Source: Drosophila pseudoobscura
Lineage: Eukaryota > Arthropoda > Insecta > Diptera > Drosophilidae
Direction of reading: 5' to 3'
Length of the DNA: 64,000 nucleotides
NCBI RefSeq assembly: GCF_009870125.1
Contig: NC_046683.1
Span: 60,465,869 to 60,529,868, forward strand
Part shown: piece after piece, positions 49,248 through 61,127 of the stretch
Position numbering within the stretch: position 1 is the first letter of the stretch
Layout: the number at the start of each line of letters is the position of its first letter
Translations under genes and position numbers: made by a program
The notes under the pieces: model-generated
What the model saw: the letters and a program-made list of their open reading frames with translations, nothing else
Databases searched by the model: none
What the model was told of the DNA's origin: nothing

Positions 49248-52200
49248 TCACAGAAAGGGAATGGACATGAGTTGGCTCGGGATTTTGGTAAAGAACAGAA
49301 CCACTGCTACGATAACTACCGAGAGGAGAACGCCCCACAGGACATATTTCCGTATGGAGGGCCAGAGGATGTAGTGGAACGACTTGAAGGGATGCGTCAG
49401 GGGATTGAAGGCTGTGTCCGGCCGACTGCAAGTATAGGCCATATATAATAGGAAGATCGGAAGCTGGCATTGGAATACGTACTCGGGCTTCTCCAAAGCC
49501 AAGGGTGGGTCATGGCCATGGCCTGCGGGTTGATTCGAGGCCTCCGCCGACGTACAGACATCGATTTGTAGTTCCATTTTGCCCTGGAGTGGATCGTATT
49601 CGAAATTTTAGGCTACTCGGACTCCGATTCCGGACTCACCTTCGTCGAGGTGATGGGCAGACCAGACCTCGGCTTCGGGGCACTATCGACTGGGAACCAG
49701 CCATGGATGGACTTGCGCTGGAAGAGATTCAGTCGCTTCCGCTGTTTGGGGTACGCCTGGCAATGCGCCTCCGTCTCATACGGCATGGGCATGTTGGAGA
49801 GGTTCAGCTCCAGGGCGCCCAGGTACTCGTTGCGCGTTATGAAGTCCCGGTCCCAAATCTGCAGATAGATAACCGGTGGCCGCTTGACCTCAATCTCCTC
49901 GAACAGTCCGCCTCGGCGGCGGAAGACCATCTGAAACACGCGCACGAAGGAATTAATTAGTAGAGGGTATTGGTTTACCCCGGACCATGCGACCAATTAG
50001 GCAAGGTCAAGGACTCCTGGCTCCCCAGCCGCTCACCATGTCCTCATTGGGGGAGTACATCATCGGGAATATCATGCGCCAATTAAAGGCAGCATCGCCG
50101 GTGAACGAACGGTAATGGATATCGGTTGATTGGCGCTTGTCTATATCCTGGCACCAGCTGCAACGTAACAGAACACAACAGCGCAGAACAAAAGCAGAAA
50201 ATCGGATAATTGCATATCGTTTACATGGCAGCAGCCTTATTTCCCCCATTTCCTCTTATCCCATTTCCACTTACCCAGTTACGTAGAGGTCGCTCATTAG
50301 TTTGCCAAAAACATTTCTGTCGCCCGCCTGGATGCCTCTCAAATTTTTGACCACAACACGGACCTCGTAACCAGCGGGTGGCACGGGCGTGATATCAACT
50401 GGAAACGGCATGACTTTGTTGGCCTCAAACAGCTCTATCCACAGCTGGAGCTTGCCCTGCATTGAAAGAGAGGAGGGTTCAGCAGATGGGCTTCAACTTT
50501 GGATCTCCTTGGCTTAAAGTCAGGTCTTTGGACAGTCGGTCGGAGCATTACTTGGAAGCTCTTGCCTCTTACCTGTTCGACATTGGGATAATCATCGCGG
50601 TAGAGAGAGCGAGTCTCCACATGCTCGGGCACCAGCTTGTAGCCAAAGGAGGGCAACCTCTCAAGGTTTTTCAGCACTGTCAGACTGAGTCGTTCATGCA
50701 TCTCCTCACCTGAAACGGGGGAATCAGTACAGATACTCCACCCATATATATATAATAGATGCACCCCTCACCCCGTGATATGGTTGTTTCATCGGCGAAG
50801 AGCTGTCCATCCACTTCGAGCACGTTGCCGTAGTAGTAGGGCGGCTGTATGCCCCGTTGCAAGCAGATACTCGTGAGTATCTCCGATGGGAGGCTGACAT
50901 CGTGCCACTGGTTGTAGCCACTCCTCGAGTACTCCTGGGCCAGGCCCACTGTGGCACGGTGCTTGCTGCGCCAACGATCCTCCAGATCGATGTACGTCTG
51001 ACCGATGACATCGTCGCGGCATGTGTCCTGGTCGTATACCATCAGCAGGAGCATGTTGTCGCCGGGAAGGTTGGCCTCCAGCTCGAAAATGCGCCCAAAG
51101 ATGGGGTTGCTCTGGTTGGGGATGTACGCCGCCCGGTCGGAGAGTGTCTTGGCGCCAAGAGAGAGCTTCACGTAGCAGTCGGAATTTTGCTTGACGTCCC
51201 GCGGGCGCATCTGAAGGCCCTGCACCACATAGACCCGGACAGCTAGCCTCACCGACTCGGACAGAGATTGGAGCATCGTCTGTTCGCGCGGATTCAAGGA
51301 CGCTGCCAGGGGTCGGACCATGTCCCCTCCTCCGCCTTCGTCCCAGCTCCCGCACTGGCAGGGCGTCAGCTTGACCTGGATCTTCAGCGTGGCGTACACA
51401 TCCTCCCTCGGCGGGGCCTGCTTCCTGAACTTGACGCCGTGCACCATCTGGACGGGCACGGCCCAGTCCTGCAGGTAGCCGAACTGGGGCTGCTTCTCCA
51501 GCTCGTTGGGATAGATGACCAGCCGGTGCTTGTACTCGTGCGTCATCTCCGCCGCCTTCCAGTACATCGAGTTGTAGAACTTTGTCCACCACGTGAACTG
51601 TCCCTCCGCGATGAGCTCGCTGTTGTCCATGTCGTCCGCTGCATACCTCAGGGCCATCCTGTTGGCATAGGCGGCGGGTCGCAGGCCCAGGGCGAACATC
51701 AACCGCCTCCAGAAGCGCCTCCACTTGCCGGGGGACTCCTCCTCTTCATCGGCCTCCTCCCATTCTGTGTCCTTCCCCCCGGTCGCATCCACTTCAGTCT
51801 CCTCTTCCTCATCCATTGTTACTGCGGTGGAGGTGTAGGAGGCAGCCGAGCTCTGGGTCTCGCATTTGGTCGTCTTTCCCCGCTGCAGGAAGCTGGCGGA
51901 GTTCGGTATAAGTGCGGCCCCCAGTATGGACTCTGTGGTTAGCCCGGAGACGAGCACATCGGCGGCTATCATGGCTGGCCAGTACTCCTGCTGATCGGGG
52001 AGACTCTGTAAAGTAGTTCCGGAGATGTATGTACTATACTAGAGAATGGGTCGCAGAGAAATCATTGATAGGGAACCCACCACAACGGCTGAGGCGTAGG
52101 CTACGAGGAAGTTGATGCTGTTGCCGATGCGGGCCTTCGAGGGACCACTCGTGAGCACCAGGTCCCCCATCATGATGTTGATCTTTCGCTTGCCCGCCGT

Positions 52201-55200
52201 ACTCATGGTGGTCTTGGAGTAGTTGCGCAGCCCCACGAACACAACCTCCAGGCTGCGAAGGGATCTCATTAAAATCCCTACTGATGGAAGTCCAAGTCCA
52301 ATACTCACACAAAGTTCAGCATATTCGGTCGGATGGCCTTCGGAATACCCGTGCTTAGGACGGGCTCCTTGCTGGCATCGGCAACGCCATCCACCAGCTC
52401 GATGAACTCGGCCGACATTAGGACCTCCGCCTGAACGGAACCCTTTCTGGCCAGGGGCACCCACTTGAGGGGCGGCGGAGAGACGTGCTTCAGCCGCTGC
52501 ATCTTGTTGACGGGGCCCTTGGACCAGTAATGAGGACCGTCCTCCCAGGCGGAGTCCGCCAAATGTTCTCCACTGATCACACTGGCCATCACATGGCCCT
52601 TGCCCACCAGCTCATCGGCGAGGGATTTCTCCTTGTTGAAGAACTCCAGGGAGAGCAGCGGGGGATTCTGCACGTACCAGTCGACGCTGCCGGGCAGGGT
52701 GATGCAGCTGAATGTGATTTCGGCATCCCAGATGGGTGACAGAGTGCCCGGGGATGTGTTCGTCTCGGCGGCCTGCTCTCCGAACAGGATGCGCAGATGG
52801 GAGTCGCAGACGTGCTTCTTCTCTCCTGTGGGTCGGACTTTGGCCTGATGGACATACACATGGCAGCGGAAGAAGGTCCACGCCACACGGGTCTTCCAGA
52901 CCATTGGTTCGATCGAGATCCAGTCACCGATACTGTTCGAGAGGAACTGCTTGCGCTCCCTCTCGACCACGATGGCAACGCAGCCCAGAATCAAGGCCGT
53001 GCTGCAGCCGCAGTTGGGGCAGCTGTGGATGCAACCTGGGTCCTTGAACGCGAAGCTCTTTAGACGCCAGCACTGTGTGATCTGGTTCTGCTGCAGCTCC
53101 CGGCGCTGGAGGTGGAGAAAGAGCTTGGCATTGAGGCGGCACACGCCCACCTCCTTGCCCCCGGCACTTAGAGAGAGCAGGAGATCGGGCCACTCGTCCT
53201 GCACCCGCGTCATGTTGGAGAGCGCTGTGATCTTGTCCACCAGGCGATGCAGCTCGTTCACCACATCCGCCACAGAGGCGTCCAGGTTCTCCACGTAGGA
53301 GCTGCGGAGCTCCTGCTTCAGCTGACGCAGCTCGAGCGGCAGCTTCGCGAAGAATCCCACGAGGAAAAGCTGGCGGTTGATGTCCCACGGAGTGCGCTGG
53401 CTCTCCATCTCGTGGTCGAAGCGATGTTCCTTGATGCCCTCCTTGATTTTGCTCAAGATATTGGATATGATGGCCTTCAGACACTTGGCCTGATTAACGT
53501 CCTGTTGCGGGGATTTCAGCTGGAACACCTTGAAGGTGTCCAGTTCGGAACGCTGCAAATAGCAGAGGTCAAAGGTTAGCTTCAGAAGGAGGTCGGTCAG
53601 CTCTTCTGTTCACCATAAAGTCGACCAGGTCGATCATGAAGTAGTCGCTCTCGTACTTGTCCCGATTGTCGGGCAGGCGGGCACGTAGGAGGCAGGATCG
53701 GTAGGGAGCATCCTGGCGGAAGCTTTTCGAGTGCATCGCCGAGCGGAACTTCCCCGATGGCGTCTTCAGGGGACCCTCTAGGATGGTGGAAGTGTTCTCG
53801 GCCAGCTTCATGGAGATTTTATAGCTGCTGGCACTGCTTTGGATGTGATCCCCGAGCAGTGGAAGGAACTCCACCATGAAGACCTCTTCCTTCCAAAAAG
53901 GAGACTCGTCCAAGCCGTGAACGTCCTCCGCAAGGATCACATGCGACGGCCTCTCCTCCGCCACAGTGTCGGAACGCACCTCCAATAAGAGGCGACCCAC
54001 ATAGGTCATGGGCTGGACGGGATCGTACAATTGCAGATAGGTGGGTCCCAAAGAGGGAATGCCTGCCAGCGATTGAAAAGTACAGGGTACAGTGAAGCAG
54101 ATATTATGCCAAAGAGGATTACCCACTTTTGAAGGCGATCTCCTCGAATGACAGCTCGTACTCGGCCACGCACTTCCATTTGAGGTGCTCGTGGATGTGG
54201 ACCAGGATGAGGAAGCGCTGCGCCAGCGAGGGGTATATCCAGGCGAAACTGATCTGGTGGTTCCACACGGGCGTCGTGGTCTGCTTGGCCACCGGCGTCT
54301 TGCCCTTGAAGGGATGGAATCTGTACTTTAGAAACGGAAACGGAAAAGTAGGATAGAGATAGAAGTGAATGCCACACGGGTAGATATACGTAGAAGATAG
54401 TTGAAGTGAACCATACTTGGATCATGTAGTTGCCCTTCCGCACGAAGAAGCCGCGGAAGAAGGCGATCGAATAGCGGATGTTGCTCGGCGTGTACGAGTT
54501 GGGGTTCTGCAGCAGGTTCCTGGGGGCGGAACTCTGGTTTGGTTAGAAGTTGAGGCTAGTGGCTCAGATCGGGGACAGATACTTCTCAATGTCGTCATAG
54601 TCTTGGTCCACACTCCACTTGTTCAGACTCTGTGTGTCGGTGTTCTCCTCTGGGATGAGATTATTTGCCACCGAACTGTGCTGCGAGACGATGACCAGAT
54701 CGATTTGCAAATACCCATGGGAATCACTGGGCTCCTCGCGTGGAGGATTCTCCCCGATGGGCGGCTCCAGGCGACCCCACTTCTTGAAGAATCCGTGATT
54801 CGGCTGGTTCCACACGCTATGCAGATCGATCAACAGCTCCCCGACCACCAGGTTCTTCATGAGAGTCTGCGTCTTCTTTAATTCAAAGAGGATGGTCATC
54901 CGGAGGAGGTCGCTCAGCGAACAGCGGAACTCGAACACAAAGTACTGTGGAAGAGAATCTCGCTAAAGGTGTCCGTCTTTCAGCCATACCCAAAGCGTTT
55001 ACCTCATTGAAGTAGGGATTCTCGGAGTTTTGGAACGTCTTGGTGCTCTTCTGCGTCTTATCCAGGCTGACTTTGACGTAAAGCTCCGATGTGGCCAGGC
55101 CCACTTTGGCAGCCTTGTGCACCGTAATGCAGATGAGAAAGTCTTGCGGGGCCCCGGCAAAGCAATCATCCATATAACTCATTATATTTCCGTTTCGGCG

Positions 55201-55302
55201 TGCAATTGATAGTCTGTTATAGGCATTTTTCAGATTAGCTCCCAATTTGAGTGGAAAACAATTGTAACAGGATTTCACAGCTTGACATGAGCAACAGCTC
55301 AT
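49248..55302 (-). CDS. mfr: Misfire, ferlin-family multi-C2 membrane protein
   Basis: Ferlins are tail-anchored proteins with several C2 domains that act in calcium-linked membrane fusion; D. melanogaster misfire is needed in sperm for plasma membrane breakdown after fertilisation. Exons (5' to 3'): 55,302-55,003; 54,944-54,583; 54,519-54,417; 54,325-54,127; 54,062-53,614; 53,552-52,309; 52,252-52,081; 52,005-50,772; 50,709-50,573; 50,456-50,275; 50,157-50,037; 49,930-49,640; 49,583-49,483; 49,425-49,248. The join is 5,073 nt, 1,690 residues, in phase throughout. Ferlin signatures are the N-terminal C2 (ENPYFNE..FVFEFRCSLSDLL..GELLIDLHS), STDIHYRSFTGDAAFNWRM, and PDRPDTAFNPLTHPFKSF before a single C-terminal membrane anchor (YVLWGVLLSVVIVAVVLFF). 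The start is the first in-frame ATG; an internal Met at 55,182 (MSYMDDC) would shorten it by 40 residues and is as plausible. Confidence 0.93.
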
Positions 55303-55491
55303 AGCTAGGTTTTCTTTTGATAAATTTCCACATCAACATATGGAAATTGTTCGATATGCATATTGGATTTGTTTCAACTGAATTCCAATTCAATTTTAAA
55401 TTCAAATGCAAACTTCAACTTTTTCCACCGGTCCGGCAGCACTATGAGGGAAGCTCACCATTGAGCTTTCACCAAGCTGACTTTCCACTGA

Positions 55492-55706
55492 CAGTGCTGC
55501 CAGAATTTCATAGTCATGGCTAAAACCGAATATCAGCTAAAAAAAAATGGACTAAGACTAGATAAAAGCCAAAAATAAAAAAAATGTTGTGGCTTAGATG
55601 TTTTTTTAGGTTTGCGTTGTATTTTTGAATTAATTTACTAAATGTGAAGCTATTCCACTTTAAAAGTGATAAATCTAGCCTGAAATAAGCTAATGTAGCA
55701 GCACTG
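55492..55706. mobile_element. 215-bp hAT-type MITE-like element
   Basis: The ends are CAGTGCTGC on the left and GCAGCACTG on the right, perfect 9-bp inverted repeats. The right terminal ~35 bp resembles the right end of the element at 57,705-58,288 (TTAGC-TATTT-AGGCTAGAT on the minus strand). No 8-bp target duplication survives. It is non-coding. Confidence 0.55.
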
Positions 55707-55763
55707 GTTACTATAACTAGTGAGGGTGGTTTCGCTCAAAAGCTCGAACCTTTCTGAAAAAAA

Positions 55764-55795
55764 GAGTGTGATTTTTTCCATACGGAATCACACTC
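55764..55795. repeat. Hairpin, GAGTGTGATT-12 nt-AATCACACTC
   Basis: Ten-bp perfect arms around a 12-nt loop, flanked by A-runs on both sides. It could be the remnant of a repeat end or a transcribed stem-loop. Confidence 0.75.
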
Positions 55796-56152
55796 AAAAA
55801 CCAATTCAGGCCGTCAAGCAGAGCTGCTGCTTGGAGCGTCGCACAGTGGCTCGGTTTCTGAAAACACGTTGCAAGAATTATTTCTTTCAAACTGGGCTAG
55901 GTATCAGTCTATAATGTAATGTATATTCTCAGTACTTAAGGGAAATTTTCGAAAGACAAATGTAAGTGAGCGGGGTGCTAAATGGGCGTAATTAACCGTA
56001 AAACTCAAATATTCTTTACTTTATCCTAAAGACCATAGTCAAAATAATATAAGTACAATATAATATTAGTTTAAAGCTATTAGATCAATTCCTAATTGAA
56101 GTGTAATCTGAAATCTGATTTTTGCCACGAGTCTTTGGCAATCGAGCCACTG

Positions 56153-57622
56153 CACTATGGTCCAGAATTCGTTTTTTTTGGCATAAAGTCGAAATTTTTA
56201 TGTGAATGGATTACGTTTTTTCTTGCAAATTCTCAAAGTAAATTCATCATACATATTAAAAATGAAAAAAAAAAAATTATTTAGCTTCCCTGAAGATTTT
56301 GGCGAGCTTTTGAAAGTGAAAAATCGATCAGGTGATTGTGGGAAAAAAATTGGCGCCAAATTACTTGTTTACATTTTTACGTGGCGACCGAGTAAATTTG
56401 CTCAAATAAATTCGGCTAAAAATGGAAAATGAAGATAAAGGTATGTAGTATCTAATGTATTTAGTTATTTTATGTGTAGTCCCAAGATTTAAGCGTTGTG
56501 CAATGTCCAATTTACGTGCATTTTTGTAGAAAATTTAACTGCGTCCCCTGTGTTTTGTAGAATATAACAAATGAACTGAGTTCTGCTGAGAAAAACTAAC
56601 TATGTGAGTTTGTACGTACAAATGTTGTAATTGACTGGAAAGTAACAACTTTGGCCCGTTTTGGCCCCTTTTCTTTAAATTTGTTAATATTCAGGAAAGT
56701 TCGAGTTTTTGCATAGCGATCTCATCGATATTTGGCGCAACAACAATCGACAAAAAAAATCTGTCTCACATTGGATTTACAGTAAAATCAATAACAACCA
56801 TTTGGAAAATGAAAAAAAAAGAGAAATAGATAAAAAAAATCAGTAATTTTGAATCCTTCATTAAAAGAAACCTTCTGAAGTGCAACAAAATGATGGAACG
56901 GTTTATGACCACCCATGCTAAATGGATGGCTTCTAAAATAACAATTATTGTTGATTAAAATTGTAAGACACCAAAGAAAATGGGACGTCCAACATTACAT
57001 TATACAAATGCAGGGACAAGATTAAAAAGGAAACTGGCGTCTGATCTTGCAAATGATAATAATAATAACACGAATCTTCTTATGCATGCTGCGGCAGTTT
57101 CTGCTAAGAAAGAACGCAAGACCTACGTGGCTTTTGTCGTAACAAAAACAATTAGAACACCTGAATACAAACACTAGGCTTTTAAATAAAAGGCATAACT
57201 GCGACATTTATCCTAGCTATAATAAAGTAATGGAAAATTAGTGTGTAATAAATTTCCATAGTTTATATATAAATATTGATAATTTGAAATAAGATATTAT
57301 ATATGTATAATGATTTAACAACAAAATGTAATAAATTTGAAGTATGTAATTTAAACTTCCGACTTTATGCAAAAAAAAAAAACAAGAACAAGTACAAGTA
57401 TACAAGTATATGTACAAAATTTAAAAGCTCTAGCTTTAATTTCGAGCTCTGTGTTAAACAAATCTGAGGTGCTCTGGGGAAGGGGGTCGATGGCGTGGTC
57501 GAATCTAAAACAAAAAAAAACCGAAATTTTATAAAAATACTCAAAATAATTGTGCAAAGTTTCAAGGCTCTAGCTTTAAAACTAGACTTTATGCCAAAAA
57601 AAACGACTTCTGGACCATAGTG
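56153..57622 (+). mobile_element. Transib-type DNA transposon, internally deleted copy
   Basis: Terminal inverted repeats of 38 bp (56,153-56,190 and 57,585-57,622) match at 37 of 38 positions and begin CACTATGG, the CACWATGG end typical of Transib. A 5-bp target duplication CACTG flanks both sides (56,148-56,152 and 57,623-57,627), the length known for Transib. The body carries the 5' part of a decayed transposase-like gene (56,415-57,177). At 1,470 bp it lacks room for the RAG1-like catalytic core (about 3 kb in full elements). A partial copy of the inner repeat end (GACTTTATGC plus A-run) recurs near 57,361, so the right subterminal region is duplicated. Confidence 0.85.
56415..57177 (+). 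pseudogene. 5' fragment of a transposase-like gene inside the Transib element
   Basis: A short first exon (ATG GAA AAT GAA GAT AAA G, 56,421-56,439) ends at a GTATGT donor. A matching acceptor (ATATTCAG) opens exon 2 at about 56,694, giving KFEFLHSDLIDIWRNNNRQK in phase. The frame then shifts by one base in an A-run near 56,840, continues as NFESFIKRNLLKCNKMMERF, meets one TAA (56,956-56,958) and runs to TAG at about 57,177. The last part holds KKMGRPTLHYTNAGTRLKRK, a GRP..R.KRK motif seen in the N-terminal region of many invertebrate transposase-like proteins. Two lesions and the missing catalytic domain make it non-functional. Family placement rests on the element ends plus this motif. Confidence 0.6.
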
Positions 57623-57704
57623 CACTGTGCGCGCGAGCATAGACAAAGAGAGAGAGAGAGCCGCTTCGGCTGACTTCGACGAAAGCTTCGGTTTCGGTTC
57701 CAGC

Positions 57705-58288
57705 CAGTGCTGCCAGATTTTGAGCGTCAAAATAAGTTAGATTTCACAAAAACACAAGCTAAATTCTAGCTAAGAATTCCAATATGGAAATGAGATCATT
57801 AGGATTTCCATTATGTTCGAGTACATTTTCTGCTGAAAAAACTTGCAGTTTTTCCAATGTCTCAAAATTATCTGGAAGTCTGAAATTAAACAGCAGATTA
57901 TTATTTATTTTTAATATAAAATCCTATTGAAGCTTACCTTTCTCTGTGTTGGATAATAAGCTCCTTTATAAAATCCTTGCACCTCAATTTTACACAATTA
58001 CACATTTCACACGATCGCCAAGTTTCTGTGTAGTAGTGACCGAAACTTTTCAACGAAAATATACCAATATACCAAATGAATTCTAAAATACCATGTACAT
58101 AATGTACAACAAATATCTTTTTGTTCGATTTGCCTAAAAATATATGTAGGATATAAAAAGGAAAACATAAACAGAGTCAAATAAAAAAGGGCTAGATTTA
58201 AGGCTATAAGCATTTTCATAATATTTCAAGCTTTTCCGTTTTCAAATAAGCTAGATCTAGCCTTAAATAGGCTAAAATGGCAACACTG
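57705..58288. mobile_element. 584-bp hAT-type element, deletion derivative
   Basis: The ends are CAGTGCTGCCA and, inverted, CAGTGTTGCCA (10 of 11 matching), and are flanked by 8-bp direct repeats GTTCCAGC/GCTCCAGC (7 of 8), as expected for hAT insertion. On the minus strand an ATG-started frame (about 58,005-57,938) splices through a 58-nt GT-AG intron (57,880-57,937) to 57,879 and reads on, including CKDFIKELIIQHRER and LPDNFETLEKLQVFSAENVL. This has the look of a hAT transposase fragment. It ends 150 bp before the core promoter at 58,439. Confidence 0.75.
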
Positions 58289-58436
58289 GCTCCAGCATCA
58301 AACGTTCCGTTGCTCAGAATCACCTTTTCAAAACATTTTCTCCCCTCTCCATTGACCGACGTCAAGCATCGTACGTAAACGAGCGGTCGCTTTCGTTTCT
58401 GGCGCTCGCTCCCAAGCTCCAACTTTGTGGTGTCCG

Positions 58437-58470
58437 TCAGTGTTTAAGCACGCCTCCAACCCGAAAGTCG
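58437..58470 (+). promoter_or_regulatory. Core promoter: initiator TCAGT plus DPE
   Basis: TCAGT at 58,437-58,441 (A+1 at 58,439) is followed at exactly +28 to +32 by AGTCG (58,466-58,470), which fits the DPE consensus RGWYV in full. The spacing is the strict one required for Inr-DPE promoters. Downstream sequence to 58,802 contains no ATG, as for a 5'UTR. Confidence 0.7.
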
Positions 58471-58802
58471 CAAGCCGCAGTTACTGTACGTTGAGTTGAA
58501 TAGAGTCAAGTCGGAGTTTTGGATAAACCATAAGCTGGAGGAGCGTCGTCGCAGTTTGCAGTTCTCGTGCCTGGAATTGTTGGAGCCCCAACACACACAA
58601 ACGAACGCCCTACGGTACGGCTCTTCTCAGCGCGCGTCTCCTCTCGCCGCGCCCAAGTTTAAGCCCAGGTCCAGGCCATCGGTGCGTCTCTATCTCGTCT
58701 CTGTGTGACTCTGTGTGTTTTTTTTTGCTCTCTGTGTGTGTATAATTTTTTTGCGCGCGCTCAATCAAAACAGAGGAGCTGCGGTACATTGCCACCCATT
58801 TT

Positions 58803-61127
58803 ATGAAATGCAAAAAAATTAATTGTGAACACCAGTAGGCCCTAAAGCATTAAAAAAGCGATACCAAAGTAAAATATCTCTAAAATATTCCGAAATCGTT
58901 GCAGCTTCATACATCGCCATCGCCTTTTTCGGTGCCCTATACATTATTAAACAGCTCGCTCCACAAAGCGTGCCAATAAATTTTACAGGTAAGTTTTGGC
59001 TCCTCTTTTATGAGTGCGCATTTGTCAAAAAACAAAAAACAAAAAAAGGAACGAGGACTGGGACTGGGACTGGGCGATTGCTACTGTTCGCACCCACCAA
59101 CCCCACACAGCACCCATGCCACCCACGCCCTTAGGCCAGGTCCAGGCCCGGGCCCAGCCTCAGCCTCAACCCCCGTTCGTTCTCTTTTGTTGATACGCAC
59201 ACGCTTTTTGCGTCGTTTGGCTTCTGTTGCTCCACCTCCTATACTTTCTGATTGCTGATGCTGCTGCTGGCCCACCCCCCACCCCAACGCCGCTCCTGTC
59301 ATGTACTGTTCTGCTCTGCTCTGCTCTGCTCTGCCCTGCTACGTTCCCTTTTCTCACTCGCTCTCCTTCGGCACCTTCTCCTTTTTTGGTTACCGTTGGT
59401 TCTGTGAGGCTGCTCTGGCATCTGTGCCACTTTTCAATTGCGCGGCGCGGCACTTCTTCTTCATGTTTATCGCTCCCCATGCCCTCGCCTTTCTCACCCT
59501 CCACCCCCCCCGCCCGTAACCAAACTCTCTTCTGCAGTGAAAGGTTCGACTCATGCTTTGCAATTCTCTCCTGCTGCCTCTCCCACAGCCGCTACTTACA
59601 TGAGTACCTCTCCAGCGTTCTTTCTCTTTCTTGTTTTCTTTTTTTGCTGTACATTTTTGTGCAATTTCTTTACTTCCATTCGCTTTTTGATCTTGAAAAC
59701 ATGCTGTCCTCCTCTCTCTGCACTCCCCCCTCTCCGGCTCAGTTCTGTGAGAGCTTCGGACAGGTTGTCCGTTCTGTGGAGAGCAGAGCGCCGAACAAGT
59801 TTATCAGGAAAACCAATAAAGCAGGCAGAATTGTTTATTGAAAACAAGAGAGGGAGAGAGCGAGCGAGCGAGAGAGTGAGAGAGCGAGAACCCCGCAAAT
59901 CTTGTAATTGATATCGCTCTTAATGGGGGAATGGGGGAATGAGGGTACGGAGCCCGACTTCTAGCCAGAGATCTGCAGACTCACTTTTATTCGGTGCCGT
60001 GTTCTTCCATCCGAAATCTGCAATCTGAAATCTGAAAATGTATAATTATTTATGTCTGAAATCTGTTATGGTAGAGTGGATAAATTATAAAAACATTACG
60101 TGACTGCAAATATCTGATTATCTTTTGATTAGACTTGCAAAATACTCGCATAATCTGTTTAAATAATGCTTAAACTGGTCAAAAAGGCAATTTAAAGCTG
60201 CCAATATTTGAGCAGAAAACAAACAAAACTTTGTACTAGAAAACCTGTTATGGTATTTGGCAGTAAACAATACATTGTATACTTATGAAATTCCCTCAAA
60301 TAGATACACTTTCAGTACCAGCAGAACCCCACATGCGGTTCATATTTAGAAACGGAATGTCTCAAACAATGACTTCTGGCTTTCAATTACTTCCGATTAA
60401 AAGATTCATTTAGAAATAAACAAAGAACTTAAGATGGGGCTGCATGAAGTGGCTTTCTTTTTGTTGTCGGGTAGGTAATGAAATGAAACCTTCGTCGAAG
60501 CCCATAGATGTAGTTTGGAATGCATACATACATATGTACGAGAGAGTACCTTTGTACTTGTAATGGCTTCCTGGTTGCCACCCGTTCCAGCTTTGTTTCT
60601 GCAAATTGTATTTTGTAAAGTTTTGTTGAACGGTTACCCGATTCCCCCACACACACACAGGGGCCCTCCGTTGGGCCCCTTGTGGGAGGTGATGCATAAT
60701 CTGGCAATGGGCGATTGAGTAATTGGCTTATGGGTATCACAGGCTCCATCAGAAGCGGCTGTGAGGCAGCGATTCGCAGGCATAAAAGCAGTCGGAGAAG
60801 GAATTACAAGGCACTCAAGGGGCCATAAGTAATGCAAAACAGACCAGAGCCAGCCCCAGAGCCAGAGCCAGAGCCAGGCCCAGGCCCAGGCCCAGAAGCA
60901 GAGCAAAAAGTTGTGAACGATGTACATTTCTGTCTTTTACAGGTGCAGAACTTTGGCCAAACTTCTCTTTGAACCCACTTTCGGCGCATATCGAAAACGT
61001 GACAAAGCGATTCGAGCCAGACCAAAATCAGTTAACCAACCAACCAACCCGTTCGGCCGTTTGGCCGCGTACAGAACTTGGTCGAAACTTGAAAGAGTTT
61101 GCCCAACTTTCCATTGGGAAACGGCAG
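58803..61127 (+). CDS. N-terminal exons of a probable type II membrane protein (partial model)
   Basis: Proposed coding exons: 58,803-58,824 (ATG 58,803, donor GTGAAC), 58,905-58,988 (acceptor GTTGCAG, donor GTAAGT) and 60,943-61,127 (acceptor TTTTACAG). The first intron is 80 nt. Phases match at both joins. The protein starts MKCKKINSSYIAIAFFGALY: a short basic tail then a hydrophobic anchor, typical of Golgi type II enzymes or single-pass surface proteins. Exon 3 adds a stem-like stretch with two possible N-glycosylation sites (NFS, NVT). After 61,127 the frame either splices at a weak GTAGTG donor or runs to TAA at 61,170-61,172, which would give a protein of about 112 aa. The start has a poor Kozak context (T at -3). 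The Inr-DPE promoter at 58,439 supports transcription. The gene could not be identified; exon 3 is the least certain part. Confidence 0.45.
58989..60942 (+). other. Intron of the 3'-most gene
   Basis: It lies between the GTAAGT donor at 58,989 and the candidate acceptor at 60,941-60,942. Content is CTCTG repeats (59,310-59,340), GA-rich runs near 59,848-59,885, GGCCCA repeats near 60,860-60,895 and AT-rich DNA. No gene was recognised. Confidence 0.5.

Larger units (their letters stand above)
55303..58438. other. misfire 5' intergenic region, filled with transposon remnants
   Basis: It contains two hAT-type elements (55,492-55,706 and 57,705-58,288), a Transib-type element (56,153-57,622) and a strong hairpin (55,764-55,795). 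The remaining DNA is AT-rich with no gene recognised. The misfire promoter should lie near its left edge. Confidence 0.7.

Noticed and set aside
51268..51942. 224-codon plus-strand frame and other long frames in 49.5-54.9 kb
   Set aside because: Antisense shadows of misfire exons, GC-rich at third positions.
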